Below are positions 26,011 through 37,395 of a DNA stretch of 64,000 nt, one piece after another. Position 1 is the first letter of the stretch, and every line of letters starts with the position of its first letter. The notes under the pieces are model-generated. The model searched no databases. It saw only the letters and a program-made list of their open reading frames with translations, and had not been told where the DNA came from. Origin of the DNA: Amylostereum areolatum (taxonomy: Eukaryota; Basidiomycota; Agaricomycetes; Russulales; Stereaceae). The position numbers and the translations under genes are program-made. Location: contig SAXG01000009.1 of NCBI GenBank assembly GCA_012932865.1, positions 667,163 through 731,162 of the forward strand, in the 5' to 3' direction.

Positions 26011-26733
26011 CCCGAGAAGACGTGCGCACCTGCCATAGCGCCGCCCTCTTTGCCTGTTTCTGTATAACCACATCCTAACTCGTATCTCTCCCTTCCTTGT
26101 ATACCATATCGTCCGCCGCTATCCTAGCTTAACTTTTACTAGTAGTCTGCCTTGATTGCTGTGTATCGCCTCCGACTGCTTACTGTAGAATACTGTACTA
26201 TGAACACCCAAAAGAATAACGATAAAGAAGTCATATTTACGCACCTGGCATCAGGGGTCGCATGTTTCGATCTGGTGTAAGAAACCAGGCTTGCAAAGAC
26301 CGAGAGCGGGATCGAGGGACGAGAAAGTCATGGAGGAGAGGAGGAGAGCGACATCCGCCCAAGGGCCGGCGATCAACCGGGAAAGAAGTCCACGTGATCA
26401 GTCCGATATTGGCATCGCCCGCCGCCCAGGAGCAAAGTCGTAAATGAGTCGAGCATATCAGGCGCTGATCGTGGGCGCGGGCGGTTATGAGCGTCGAGGG
26501 GGCGAAGGGATCCTTCTCGAGAACGATCGCGCCCCCCGCCAACAAGTGAGTCGATTAGAATATAAGGTTTGAAGTCCATCTTTATTCAATTTGATCGCGT
26601 CAGGACGCGACGCGTCGCAGAACGATCACGTGATGTCACAGTTGGAAATCGAACCGCGTTTCTTGTTATGTCACACGCCTCTGTTCAACTTCTTGCATCG
26701 TGTCTTCCATCTCCCTTCCTCCCGCAGTTCGCC
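26011..26733. other. Intergenic
   Basis: T-rich 3' flank of the second Zn2Cys6 gene (26,040-26,240) and the 5' region of the GBD/FH3 gene, ending in a pyrimidine-rich leader just before its ATG. No gene seen. Confidence 0.5.
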
Positions 26734-28842
26734 ATGTTCAAGTCTATCCTCCCCGGAAAGAGATTGTCTCCTGCGGAGTTCACGATGGTCACACCTTTGG
26801 GCGACACTGCCGTTAACGGCAAGGAAAACTTGCCCCATCCTGCCGCTCCGTCGTCTCTCGGCCCCCAGGGCAAGCCGGTCTCCAAACCCAGCAAGCCGAT
26901 GTTCTCCGACAAGTACAGAGGAAAGAAACCTTCAGATGTTCAAACAGATTCTGCCGGGATGAATCAGGCTTTTGACCGCCTTCTGGTGTGTGCTTCCCTT
27001 CCCCATCGTCGTTCCGCAAGACTAACAGGCGACACACCACCCCAGGACGATCTCCAGATCCCTTCGTCGCTCCGTCCTAAACTTTATGGCATGGAGACCA
27101 CCGTCAAGGAGGCCATGCTGAAGTCCTCTCACACACTTGTCATGCCTACTAGTGCCGGTCTCGAACGCCCTCAGACCCCTCCTCAACCTCAGTTCTCCCA
27201 CGGGCTCCGGCGCGTGCAAAGTGGCAGCTCGCTCTCGATTGAATCGCCGCGGCCACAAAAGGTTTCCGACAATTTCTACCAGACCTCCAGCCGCGCTGCA
27301 TTCGGCGACCTCCAACACGCGCGAGGATCATCTGTCGATTTGTTTCGACCCAAGTCACGCTCGCAGACCAATGCGATGTTGGCAGAAGGTGTCGCCGCGG
27401 GTAAGGCCAAGGACAAAGGGGTGGCGAAGAACCTCTCACCGGTGCAGTTTGTGAGCACGTTGACGAGCACGTCCAGCACGGAACTAGCGGTAGAACCGGT
27501 GAAGAAACTCAGACTGATGCTTCGCAACGAATCAGCAAGGTAAGACCAACGCCTTCACCTTGGCCTATCACCACTAACGTCCACTTTTCTTAAGTTGGAC
27601 TCAGGACTTTCTGAAATCAGGTGGATACTCTGCTCTCTTAACTCGACTCAATGAACTACTTGAAGTCGAATGGAGGTATGTCCACACCTTCAAGTTCTTC
27701 GGACTTGGAATTCATGTCGCTGTAGGGAAGAGCAACATGATGACCAGCTGCTGCATGAGCTTTTGCGCTGCGTGAAAGCGCTGTCGACTTCCTCCATCGG
27801 CTGCTTCGCTCTGCGTAGCTCATGCCCAACTCCTTTCGCCCAACTTGTCTCTCTCCTTTACTCTGACAAGAAGCCCGGCGACGTGGCCACGCGACAGCTC
27901 ATTGTCGACCTTCTCATCATCCTCTTTGACCTGTACCCTCCATCTTCCCTTCCTTCACCGGGATCGCCATCCCCGCGTCGCGAAGCTTGGGAGGATGCTT
28001 CTGACATTCCTCGGAACGTTATCAGCTTGCCTCACCCTCACCGCAACCTGTTCTCCCTTCTGCGAGCACTACTGCTCACACCTGCGCCGCCGTCCGCCGA
28101 AGCACCCGAATCGACTGTCTCTCCACACGAGTTCATTGACGCACTGCACCGGCCACGCATCTACAAGACCTACCTACAAGAGCTCTCTGATATCTGCCGC
28201 GACTACTTCTGGGTGTTCTGCCACCCCAACAACACTATCTGGAACCTTCAAGATACTGATGAAGGCAAAGTTGAGAAGCCCAAGGCTCCTGGAGGGATGA
28301 CGGGTGGCGTTGAGTTTGAGGCGATGGGGTATCTGGTAAGGGAACATTGCTGCGCGTGTACAAGACCATGCTTAACTTGTTACGAACAGACTTCACACTT
28401 CCGTCTGATGAACGCAATTGCCAAGGCGGCGCTTGACCTGGGTCTGCCAAAAGACAACGAACTATCCGCACACCGGCTGCACACCGACTTCTTCCTCTCT
28501 GGGCTTGAGCGTATCATGCTTGTACGTCGGGTTCTCCTCCGCTTCTTCAGGCGCAGAAGATCTAACCCACGAGGGACACAGATCGCTCGCAAAGCCTCAA
28601 CGACCTACTATCCTACTCTCCACCTTGAAATCGCGCGGTACATCGCTCTTGCAGGCGCCGCGCGCTTCGAGCTCCCGTGGACAGTATCACGTCTCATCGG
28701 GCCCCCGCCAACTGCGCTAGGACGCCGCGTCCCACGGCCCCCAACGACGTCCGCTAGAAGCAGCCCCCAGAGTTCACCGACCAAGGGAGGACAGCAGGCG
28801 CTTCCTTCACCACGGCGCATCGAGCCGCTCAGGTTTGACTGA
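26734..28842 (+). CDS. GBD/FH3 (formin N-terminal-like) armadillo protein
   Basis: Six exons: 26734-26985, 27046-27539, 27595-27675, 27726-28335, 28390-28521 and 28582-28842, giving 609 residues. All introns are 50-60 nt with GT-AG ends. The first roughly 250 residues are Ser/Pro-rich and basic. The helical region begins WTQDFLKSGGYSALLTRLNE and continues through DQLLHELLRCVKALS and RQLIVDLLIILFDLYP, the pattern of the formin GTPase-binding/FH3 module (Drf_GBD). It ends in a disordered Pro/Ser tail. In formins this module binds Rho-type GTPases and controls actin assembly. No FH1 or FH2 actin-nucleating domain follows, so this is a stand-alone GBD/FH3 protein and cannot nucleate actin by itself. 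A RhoGAP gene lies 6 kb away, which may be coincidence. Confidence 0.85.
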
Positions 28843-30573
28843 GTGCCCGAAGGCGACATCCAGGGGAATAGACTGGAGGCCGGGGAAGGAGCAGGAGGGT
28901 GATTGTGTTTGGCTTTGACGCCTCAACCTCAGGCCTCAGGGCTTGGTCCGTGCTAACCGCCGTTTCTCCACGACAGGTGACGTCGATCCGTCCTGGTTGG
29001 TTGCTCGCTCACAGGATGAGTGCGTGCCAAGCTGTCCTTTCCTTCCTCTCGCCTGTCTTTTTTCCCCTTTACTGTCCGACTTGGACACGCGCTTGGACGT
29101 TGCCGTATACTGATAGAGGAGCCCCCCGATCTGACCGTTGTCGTTGTTTCCGCTGTCGTCTGTTCTGATTTAGCTTTTCGATTTCTTCACTATCTTGCTC
29201 CGTGGCATGTTTGTACGATAGTTATAACGCTATGATACGATATTCACTCGCCTGCTGCGAGCCGGCACGTTTGCACGCCGACAAGTACAACATGTTACCA
29301 AATAGGATGTATGTGTACATCGGCAGGCTTCGTCCACTGAACTTCTGAACCACTATGCATAGTGACCTGAGGGTCATTTTTCGGGTGTACCTGAGTACGG
29401 CCCTTTTCGCGTGGTTGATCTTGTGCGAGGGAAGGTCATCCAAGCACCATGCATCCTCCGGCATTAACTGATCCATCAGTCGTCCTTCTCACACCGGTGA
29501 TCCAGTCAACGCTATTTGTTCAGACTTATGGATCCTGAACTGATCTCGAGTATGTCTACGATGCGCCGCACCCCATAGAGAGCGCCTGCTACTCCAACTC
29601 TTGGTATGCACACTTCGTATGGATCAGGCGGCGTCAGCACATATTCAACGGCGATCGTCTTCTCGGCGATTCCTTCACTTCCATCCCTTGCACATCCATC
29701 CTCGTGCTCCAGATTCGAAGGGTGAGAGCATCGGGTTTCCCGGTTGAGTTCCTCCTCGTGCCCCTTCGTCACCAAGTACCCATGACCCTGCCCCTTCACC
29801 TTGCGTCAAACTCCGAGCACATGGACCGCACATCGTGGATCCACAAAAGCGAAGGCTGACCTGAAGGCTGGGGCGCTGGGGTCTGACATGATCTGACAGA
29901 ATGCAGCGATCCCCCGGCGAAACGTCCCTCCAAAAGATCCGGACGGTGTGTCGCAATGGCATTCGCAGGGCCTGCGAAAGCCTACGGACTACCGCGACCT
30001 CGCTCGTCCCTTGCAACGCACCCTCGTCGGACGACACGACGTTCCATCATGGTTTTGCATTCCCATAGATGGCTTCTAGCATCGGCACAAGACGACCAGT
30101 CGTCGGCTGCGTCACGCTTCACAGGGAAGTAAGTTTAGGGGTACGGTACAATGAAAGGGTCCGAGGTCGAATCTGCATAATCAATGCTGGAAGGGGCAGG
30201 TATGGTTCAGGAGACGGGGGTCTACACACATCTAGTTAGCGCCGGAGGGTTGACCGCACCACACCCATGGGCTACACAAGTTCTTCAAGTAACTTACCCG
30301 AACTTACCACGCGTCCGGATATCCGGTGGAATGTCCATAAACGCAACCCGTCAAGTCTGTGGTATTGTTCTGGATCCGCCGCAGTGGTACGTCACAGTAC
30401 GTGCCGTCCGTAGTAACGTACATTGTGCTGTGAACAGGAAGACGAATGAACCCTTCGAGCCCGTGCACTTGCCAGCTAACGCCGCCTGGAAGCCTGGAAG
30501 GCGTCGTAATCGGGCCCCGTAGAAGGTAGCGTAACCGTTCGGATATACGTCGACATTTCGTTGGATCGGTCGG
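28843..30573. other. Intergenic, no supported gene
   Basis: 1.7 kb between the convergent 3' ends of the GBD/FH3 and GMC genes. Short frames on both strands (29,512-29,799 and 29,675-30,037 minus; 30,184-30,522 plus) lack domains and splice support. Confidence 0.5.
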
Positions 30574-33500
30574 TCAGAGTTGAGGGGGGCTGGGCCCCGA
30601 ACCAAGCCCGAGATCTTCCTTGATCATGTCCGCCGCCTTCTCCGCGAGCGCAATCGTCGGAGCGGCCTGCATGTCATAACATGGAAGAAGAAAAAACGGG
30701 TTGAGTTAGCAAACGAAGCGCGTGACGGAGAGCGAATTATCTGAAACGTCCGAGGTGGGAGAAGGAGAAGAAGGAGAAGGAGAAGAAGGGTTGGAGAAGG
30801 AAAGGATAGAAGTTGATAGCGGCAGCGTCGTACGAAAGGATAAGAAGGACGGTAGATCGCTCAATAGCTAAGTCCATGCAGGCAAGCGCGCACGGCGCCT
30901 CCTATCGTCGACGCGCGCTTGTGTTATGAGCACGACAGGATGGCATCTCTTGTCCGCCGCCGTGGACACTACCATCGGCATGCATCCGAGTATCCCCATG
31001 GCATGGCACACAAGAAGAGGAAATGTCATCTCCAAGAGTCCAACCACCATCTGATGGACCCCATCCGGAGCCCGCCAGCCGATCGGATTCGATGGGTAGG
31101 CGAATGCAGTCATGCAGGATCCAGATGTGGCATGGGAAGGGAGGGAGGTTGTTGAGTAAGGTGGGTTATGGATGAGGTGATGAGACTGGTTGGAGGCGTA
31201 GGGGGACACATATGATATGACAAAAGATGCGTTTTTTTCGGAAGGGAGCGTGAGAGGAGGAAAGAACATTGAACGAGTCCAGTGAGACAAAGTCGACCGA
31301 GTCCATCACCACGATGCAGCACAAGGTGTCGATAGAGAACATCACGGCTGAGGTCGTCATCATACCGTGGACGAACAAAAGCGTAACAGAAGGGCTCGAA
31401 GGGAGAAAAAATAGGAGAAAATGACCACGAGGGCACGGCTGGGTGCCCATGGACACAACCCCACAGCCAGAGAACGAGAAAAAATCGAAGGGCAAAAAGA
31501 GGAGGAACGGGGGAAAGAATGAACTCACTGTGTGCCCCGACACGATCGTTGGAAACGCGCTCGCGTCGACCACCCTCAATCCCTTCACACCGTACATCTT
31601 CAGTCTGACATCCACCACGCCGCCGTCCTCCTTCGGCGCCATGCGCGTGGTCGAGGTTGGGTGGTACAACGTCTGCACGTTCTCCTTGATATACACAGTG
31701 AGCGCCTCGTCCGAGGCGGACGCGAGCGCGTTCCCGAAACGCGGGTCTTCGTCCTTGTGGTCGAGGATGGAGGCCAAAGGGGGTGCGAGGGAGGTGCGAG
31801 TGAGGAGGCGCAGGCCGCGCTGGAGAACGGCCAGGTCGTTTGGGTTGGATAGATAGCTGTCCAGACGCGTCAGTGCGTTGAGAAAGGGCGGAGGGGAACA
31901 GAGGTGTCTACTTCGGATCGATGACTGGCGCCTCGAAGGGGTCGCTCGACTGGAGCGTGATGCTCCCAAGACTCTTCGGGCTGTCAAAGTAGGGAAAAGA
32001 AATTGTTAGAACCAGTATATGCGGCGAAACGCATATGGATGCACCGTAGAAGACACATGTGCAGACCCATGGAATTTCCTTGCTGGCATGGGGTTTTTGC
32101 CATGTTCCGCATAGCCCAGAGGTGAAACCAAGCATTCTCCAAATCTGGAGCCTCCGATCCTGACGTCGCATCCTCCGGAGCCTGTCCTTGCCCTTCACCC
32201 GCGAACAACTTGGTATCAGTAGAGCGGAAAAACGCAGCCGCCTCGCACACCTGCACGTCTCGATGTCAAATTCGGGTCGTACACAATCGGACAAGCACAG
32301 AGCAGAACGCACGTTGCAGGTCATTGGCCCCGTCCCGAAGAGGAAGTACCTGAGTAAGTGCGGAATCGAGCGGACTGGCCTCGCCGATGGTGCGTGGTCG
32401 GAGCATGATCAAGGAGTGGCCACCTGTTTCGCGGTAGGAGACGTCGACGACGGGGTGGTCCATGAGGTGCTTTCCTACGCCGGGAAGATCGACCACGACG
32501 GGGATGTTGTGCTGTTCGAGCTCGACAGCAGGCCCGAGGCCTGAGAGGAGCATGATCTGGAAGAGAAAAAGAATCAGTGCGTGAAAGGTAGGGATGAAAG
32601 TAGACCAACATACGTGGGGCGTGTGAACTGCACCTGCACTGTGAACGCGAGGGAGAGTTAGCCGTATGTTGCCTCAGTTGGAAGGTTGGAAGGAGGATAT
32701 ACGACCTACCACATTAGCACTTCTTTCTTTGCGCGAACGCGGAAGCGTGGCCCCTTTGCGCTTGCGGTGAACTCGATGCCCGTCGCCCGTGGCTCGCCGT
32801 CTTCGCTTTTGTCGAACAGGAGGCGCGTGACACTTGCGCCGATAGCGACGGTCAAGTCTGGACGCTTGAGGACGTCTGGGGTGAGGTAGGCCGATTCGGT
32901 CGTGACGCGGTGACCTTTAGCGTCGATATATGTCACTGGAGAAGTGGTCGGTCATATTCAAGGCTGACTAGGACGGGTCGACGCACTGAACTTTAGAGGT
33001 GAAACCGAGTGAGTCTAAAACGATTTTCTTCGGGCAGACAAGTGGTAGCTCACCTTTGTTACCCCTATTGACCCCTTGGACGTGTTCAAGTCGGACACCC
33101 TCGGAATACCAATCTCTTCACACGACTTGATGAACCTCTCCGTGATCTCGGAGTGGTTACCATAAAATCCCACTGCAGCCCTTGCGTTAGGAAACCGAAT
33201 GGTGATTTCCGAGAGAAACGACAGACGCACCGTTTACGGGCCCCGCAGAGCCTCTGTGAGTGACATCGACATCGGGGTGGGCCTCGCTCGGATTGAATTT
33301 CTCGAACTTCTTGAAATATCTGGCAGCCAATGCGGATCAAAACACTTTCATCCAACTTTGTACTGCAAGGCCGCGCACTTGGTCAAGGTTGAGTAGCCCC
33401 ACGACTCCCCTCCTGGGCCAGCAATGCGAGCCCATTCGTCGTAATCGGACGGCGCACCGTAGTGGTATCTAGTACAAAAGACGTTAGTCTCCGCTCCAGC

Positions 33501-34110
33501 TCACAGGGCCATAAAGAAACAACATTTGAGCGTTGATCGCGGATGCTGGACGATGATGTTTGGGACGTTAACATCTGCTCCAAGGTTCGGGTCACAAGAA
33601 ATGGACTAACATCCTCCGAGCATCCTCCCTGAAAGGAGGTAATGTCAGGCAAACTGCAATCGACGTCAGATGAATGAGGCTCCCTACCTCGAGGCCAGTA
33701 GAATTTACGATCATCAGTGTTGGCCTGTGGGGTCGTGTAGAGGTCGTAGACAGACTTGGAGCCCCAGAGCAAGACAAACCCGAGGGGGATCTGGGAGAGC
33801 GTATTCGTCAAGGAGCTGAAACCCAAGTTGGAGTAACATGCCGGCGAGGTAGGGGATGTAGGACCGTACCTTTTCCCAGACTCGAGGACGAGCACGCGGA
33901 CGGAGGAGTCCTCCGTGAGTCGTGAGGCGAGGACACACCCTGCTGTACCTGTGCGCAAAGGCTATCAAAGCCTGCGTGGATCCACGAGTTGCGGAACGTA
34001 CCTCCTCCGACAATCACCACGTCATACAGGTCGAGATCGCCGCCGTCGGTCGCGGTGTTGCCATCGGGCTGCACGCGCTTCCCCACTTCATCCAAATTCT
34101 TGACTAGCAT
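30574..34110 (-). CDS. GMC-family FAD-dependent oxidoreductase (alcohol oxidase/choline dehydrogenase-like)
   Basis: Sixteen exons, from the 5' end: 34002-34110, 33870-33948, 33688-33815, 33611-33628, 33524-33545, 33379-33468, 33231-33319, 33054-33172, 32987-32990, 32710-32935, 32614-32638, 32313-32556, 32045-32250, 31912-31980, 31529-31856 and 30574-30666; about 615 residues. Landmarks: dinucleotide-binding VVIVGGGTAGCVLASRL, GMC signature 1 (MLGGSSAINAQIYHYGAPSD), signature 2 (CAGAVHTPHIMLLSGLG), and the active-site pair, His in TLYHPTSTTRM and His in VSGHT. Such flavoenzymes oxidise alcohols or sugars. No signal peptide is evident, so it may be intracellular. Oddities: one exon of 4 nt, a last intron of 862 nt, and a one-base frame change in exon 12 (about 32,368-32,400) between MLRPRTIGE and LLRYFLFGTGPM. 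The last is either an indel error or an inactivating mutation. Confidence 0.88.
30757..30790. repeat. (GAAGGA)n purine repeat
   Basis: Imperfect GAAGGA/GAAGAA units within the long last intron of the GMC gene, which gives a CT-rich tract on its coding strand. Confidence 0.8.
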
Positions 34111-34480
34111 GGGTTTGAGAGAGGTAGGCGGGTGGAAAGGTGCAAAAGCTTCTCAGACACCGTACAGAACTTTATACGTCTTGTGGATGGCGGCGAAAGT
34201 GATATCCGTGATGCGGGAAAAATGCAGGTGATTCCGACATGGTTGGCAATGGCAGATCCCAGACGGGTCAGATGAACACACGGGTGCAGTGAGTGGGTCA
34301 AGCGGGGGTCAATGAGGGTGCATGTCTAGCGACTTGATCGCCATCGACAGAGGGTTACACCTACTTCTGCGCAAGCTTTTGAGAGGCTGCGCTTATGTTG
34401 TGATGCATGGTGTCCCCGCAGACAACGTTGGTCGAGAAAGAGGAGCGAGAGGGGTACATATTTGATATTTCTCAAGGAAA
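34111..34480. promoter_or_regulatory. Shared divergent intergenic region
   Basis: 370 bp between the start codons of the GMC oxidoreductase (minus) and the RhoGAP gene (plus). It must hold the promoters of both if the RhoGAP start at 34481 is right. No convincing TATA box was seen; if the RhoGAP starts at 35003, the region is longer. Confidence 0.5.
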
Positions 34481-36748
34481 ATGACGACAAGAAATCGAAA
34501 AACAAAGGCAAAGCAGCGCCAAGGGCGGGACTGGGGAGGAGCGGGGGGCCACGACGTCAGTGAGGGAGAGGAGCGGCAGGAGCTTCAAGTTCCCGCTCAA
34601 GAAGGCGGTGTTCTCCAACTTGAACTTGAAGCACAACTGCCGCCGGTTTTTTCCCCGCCACCTCCCTCCTCGTTCTCCTCGTCCCCGCCCACACTGGCCT
34701 CCACCCGTCTCAAGCTCTTCCGCGTCCCGTGGGGTCGCCCCGCTGCCGTGACCGACGACGTCAACCCCACCACAGCCACTCCTCCCCGCCCCCGATCAAT
34801 ATCCAATTCAAACCCCCCTATTGCTTCCGTCCATCCTCCTCAATCCGGCACTTTACCGTCGTCGTCAAGTACGAGCAGCCCCGCAACGGCTGCGACTTCC
34901 CTTCCAGCTCTTACCTCCAATACCCCTGTAACCCGCGCACGTCCTCTCGCCGCCGTTTCCTTCGAAGTTCCTCCCTCTACCGCTGCCGTGCTCGCCGCGA
35001 ACATGACCGCGGAGCCCCAAGCCCCGACCCGCGCCAACCTCAAGGCCTGGTGGCAGCACTTCACACTTGCTCAGAAATTCAAGGGCCAGCCACACCAGGA
35101 TAAAGGTGCGCGCGATCCTTGCCGCCAATGGGTAGACGCATGCTCATCGAGAGCGTACGTGCGCGCGATCGTCGACAGGCGAGCCGCCGCACACCGTGTT
35201 CGGGAAAACGCTCAGCGAGAGTCTCAAGTACGCAAAGGTGCAGATCTCGACCGCCAACGCCAATGGCGAGCTGTACGTGTGGGGTTATATTCCTGTCGTC
35301 GTCGCCAAGTGGTGCGTTTCCTATTACCGCTCTGTGCGGATGCGATCTCTGACTGGGATCGGTGCAGTGGGCTCTTTTTGAAGGAGAATGGTGCGTATCC
35401 GTTCCTGATCTCACAGGTTGTCCTATTCAGTACAGTGCAGCGACCGAGGTCGAGGGCACCTTCCGCGTCAACGGGTCCACCAAACGCATGCGTGAGCTTC
35501 AGGCCATATTTGAAACGCCTCCAAGAGTGCGTCTCCTCGCGCGCCTCCATCTTCCTCATCCTAATGCCCCTCGGTCAACGCAGTATGGCAAGTCGATAGA
35601 TTGGAAAAAAGAAAACTATACGACGCACGACGTCGCGAGCGTTTTTCGACGATATCTCACTCAGATGCCCGTGCGTCCCTCCCATGATACGCTCTTTCTA
35701 TCTGCTGATTTGCGACTGACTTAGGAGCCAGTGATACCCCACGATATGTATTTCGAGGTGAGTAGCTTGACTCCCGCTTCGTCATCGTCCGTTGACATCA
35801 CTCCTAGTTCCGTGACGCGATAGGTAAACGTCTTTTCATGTCCTCTCCACGCTCCGCTCACGGTTCTTTCAGCGAAGAAGCCGTATAATCAAGACGAAGT
35901 CATCGCAAAGTACAAGGCCCTGATCGGCTCCATGCACCGCTCCAACCAATATCTCCTCCTTTATGTCCTCGACCTCCTCTCCGTCTTTGCGCGGAAATCC
36001 GACAAGAATCTCATGACGGCGCAAAGTAACCGTCCCTTCTCGTTGACGCCCCGCGCCGCACGCTGATGACGTCTCTCCCGCTTTCCGCAGACCTCGCGGT
36101 AATCTTCCAACCAGGGCTCATATCGCATCCAACGCACGAGCTCCAGCCGACTGAACATCAACTTAGCCAGGAGGTGCTTGAGTTCCTGATCGAACACCAG
36201 GACTGGTTCATGCTCGACATCCCCCCGCCCCCGCCGAAAGACAAGAAGGGTGGACACGGCCAATCATCGTCGGACATGAGCTCGGACGAGGACATGGGCG
36301 GAGGGTGGAAGTTGATCGGGAATCCTGCGCGGGAGCGGGGAGGCGCGACGTCGGGAACCGGGAAGGTGGGGCGGAGACGGACGACGGTGGAACGCGATCG
36401 TCAACGAGTGCACGGTGAACCTTCCTCCCTGGCCGACGCCATCCACGAACAGCGCTGACTCCCGCACCTCCCATCTCCGTTCACTGTCCCTCTCCTTTCC
36501 TCCCCCCTCCGTTGGCATTCATCGCAGAAAAACATTCCGCGGAACTCTCCCCCGTCGTCGAGGTACCCGGGAGCGCTCCAGGCGTCACACGAAGCCGCAC
36601 GCTGCCGTCGCAACGGTCTGGGCGCGGTGCTGAGGATGAACGTCCAGGCCGTTTGCTTCGGAAGGCGAGACGCGTATCGGAGCAGCCAAAGTCGCGAAAT
36701 CCCTCGGCGCCGCCCGCCCCCCCGGCCAAGACGTCTTCCTCGTCATAG
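34481..36748 (+). CDS. RhoGAP domain protein
   Basis: Ten exons: 34481-35105, 35179-35311, 35368-35390, 35441-35526, 35584-35670, 35725-35757, 35808-35823, 35873-36025, 36091-36414 and 36528-36748. The domain starts VFGKTLSESLKYAKVQIS and continues through GYIPVVVAKCGLFLKEN. EVEGTFRVNGSTKRMRELQ carries the catalytic arginine finger (Arg of TFRVNGS). YTTHDVASVFRRYLTQMPEP, RSNQYLLLYVLDLLSVFA and the NLAVIFQPGLISHP motif complete the fold. RhoGAPs speed GTP hydrolysis by Rho/Cdc42-type GTPases, acting on polarity and actin. The start is uncertain: 34481 gives 566 residues with a Pro/Ser/Thr-rich N-terminus, while the ATG at 35003 gives 392. The tail is basic and disordered, and its last exon joins by a 113-nt intron that replaces an in-frame stop at 36458. 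Exons of 23, 33 and 16 nt make prediction hard. Confidence 0.88.
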
Positions 36749-37395
36749 TTCTGCCTCCTTGGGCCTCACCCCATCCGTCTTCGTATACATATCCGGTTTC
36801 GATACCCCCCCCCCTGCACCCATATCCCTCCGCGTCGGTTATCCAGGTGCCGGTTCATAGGAAGACTGCCACTTATTCCATTCCAATGGGACTTCCGACA
36901 CGGCTTGTTCAGGATCTTATCTCCTATTCCACCTATCGTACATAGTTTCTGTTATTGATATGCCCCTCCCGCTTTCCGTCTGTCGTTGATTACATACCTA
37001 CCCTAGCTACATACATGCGCTACGACCTGCGCCCTGGGCGCGAACCTTACGAGTTCCCTCTTTTACATACATAGTTGCCGTCTGAGTCTGTCCTGTCCCT
37101 CTCCTGTTTCTTCCTCTCTGTTGTTACGTGTGGCGTTTCTTCGCTGGTTTGTTGGAATGGCTGGGTTGGGCGATGACCTTGGATGTATATTATGATAATG
37201 TGTTTGATTTGGGCATAGTCACCTTTGGAAGTTGGACATGGGCGAGGATGAGAATGCTACATACTGAGAAGACGGCTCGATTGTGTAAATGAGAAGTAAA
37301 AGTTAAATGGGATGATCGAGATGTTCTAGTTAGGTGGCATCGCGACATTGACGCATGTCCTGACCCTGACATCCTTCAAGTTCTTCGGCTTGGAG
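36749..37395. other. Intergenic, 3' flank of RhoGAP gene
   Basis: T- and TA-rich sequence compatible with a 3' UTR and spacer. No gene seen. Confidence 0.5.

Noticed and set aside
27688..27712. About 22 bases similar to 37,373-37,394 (CCTTCAAGTTCTTCGG core)
   Set aside because: A single short match between an intron and an intergenic site, with no extension; most likely chance.
31166..31987. 273-codon minus-strand frame overlapping the GMC gene
   Set aside because: It joins true GMC exon sequence with intron read-through; the spliced model keeps the conserved residues instead.
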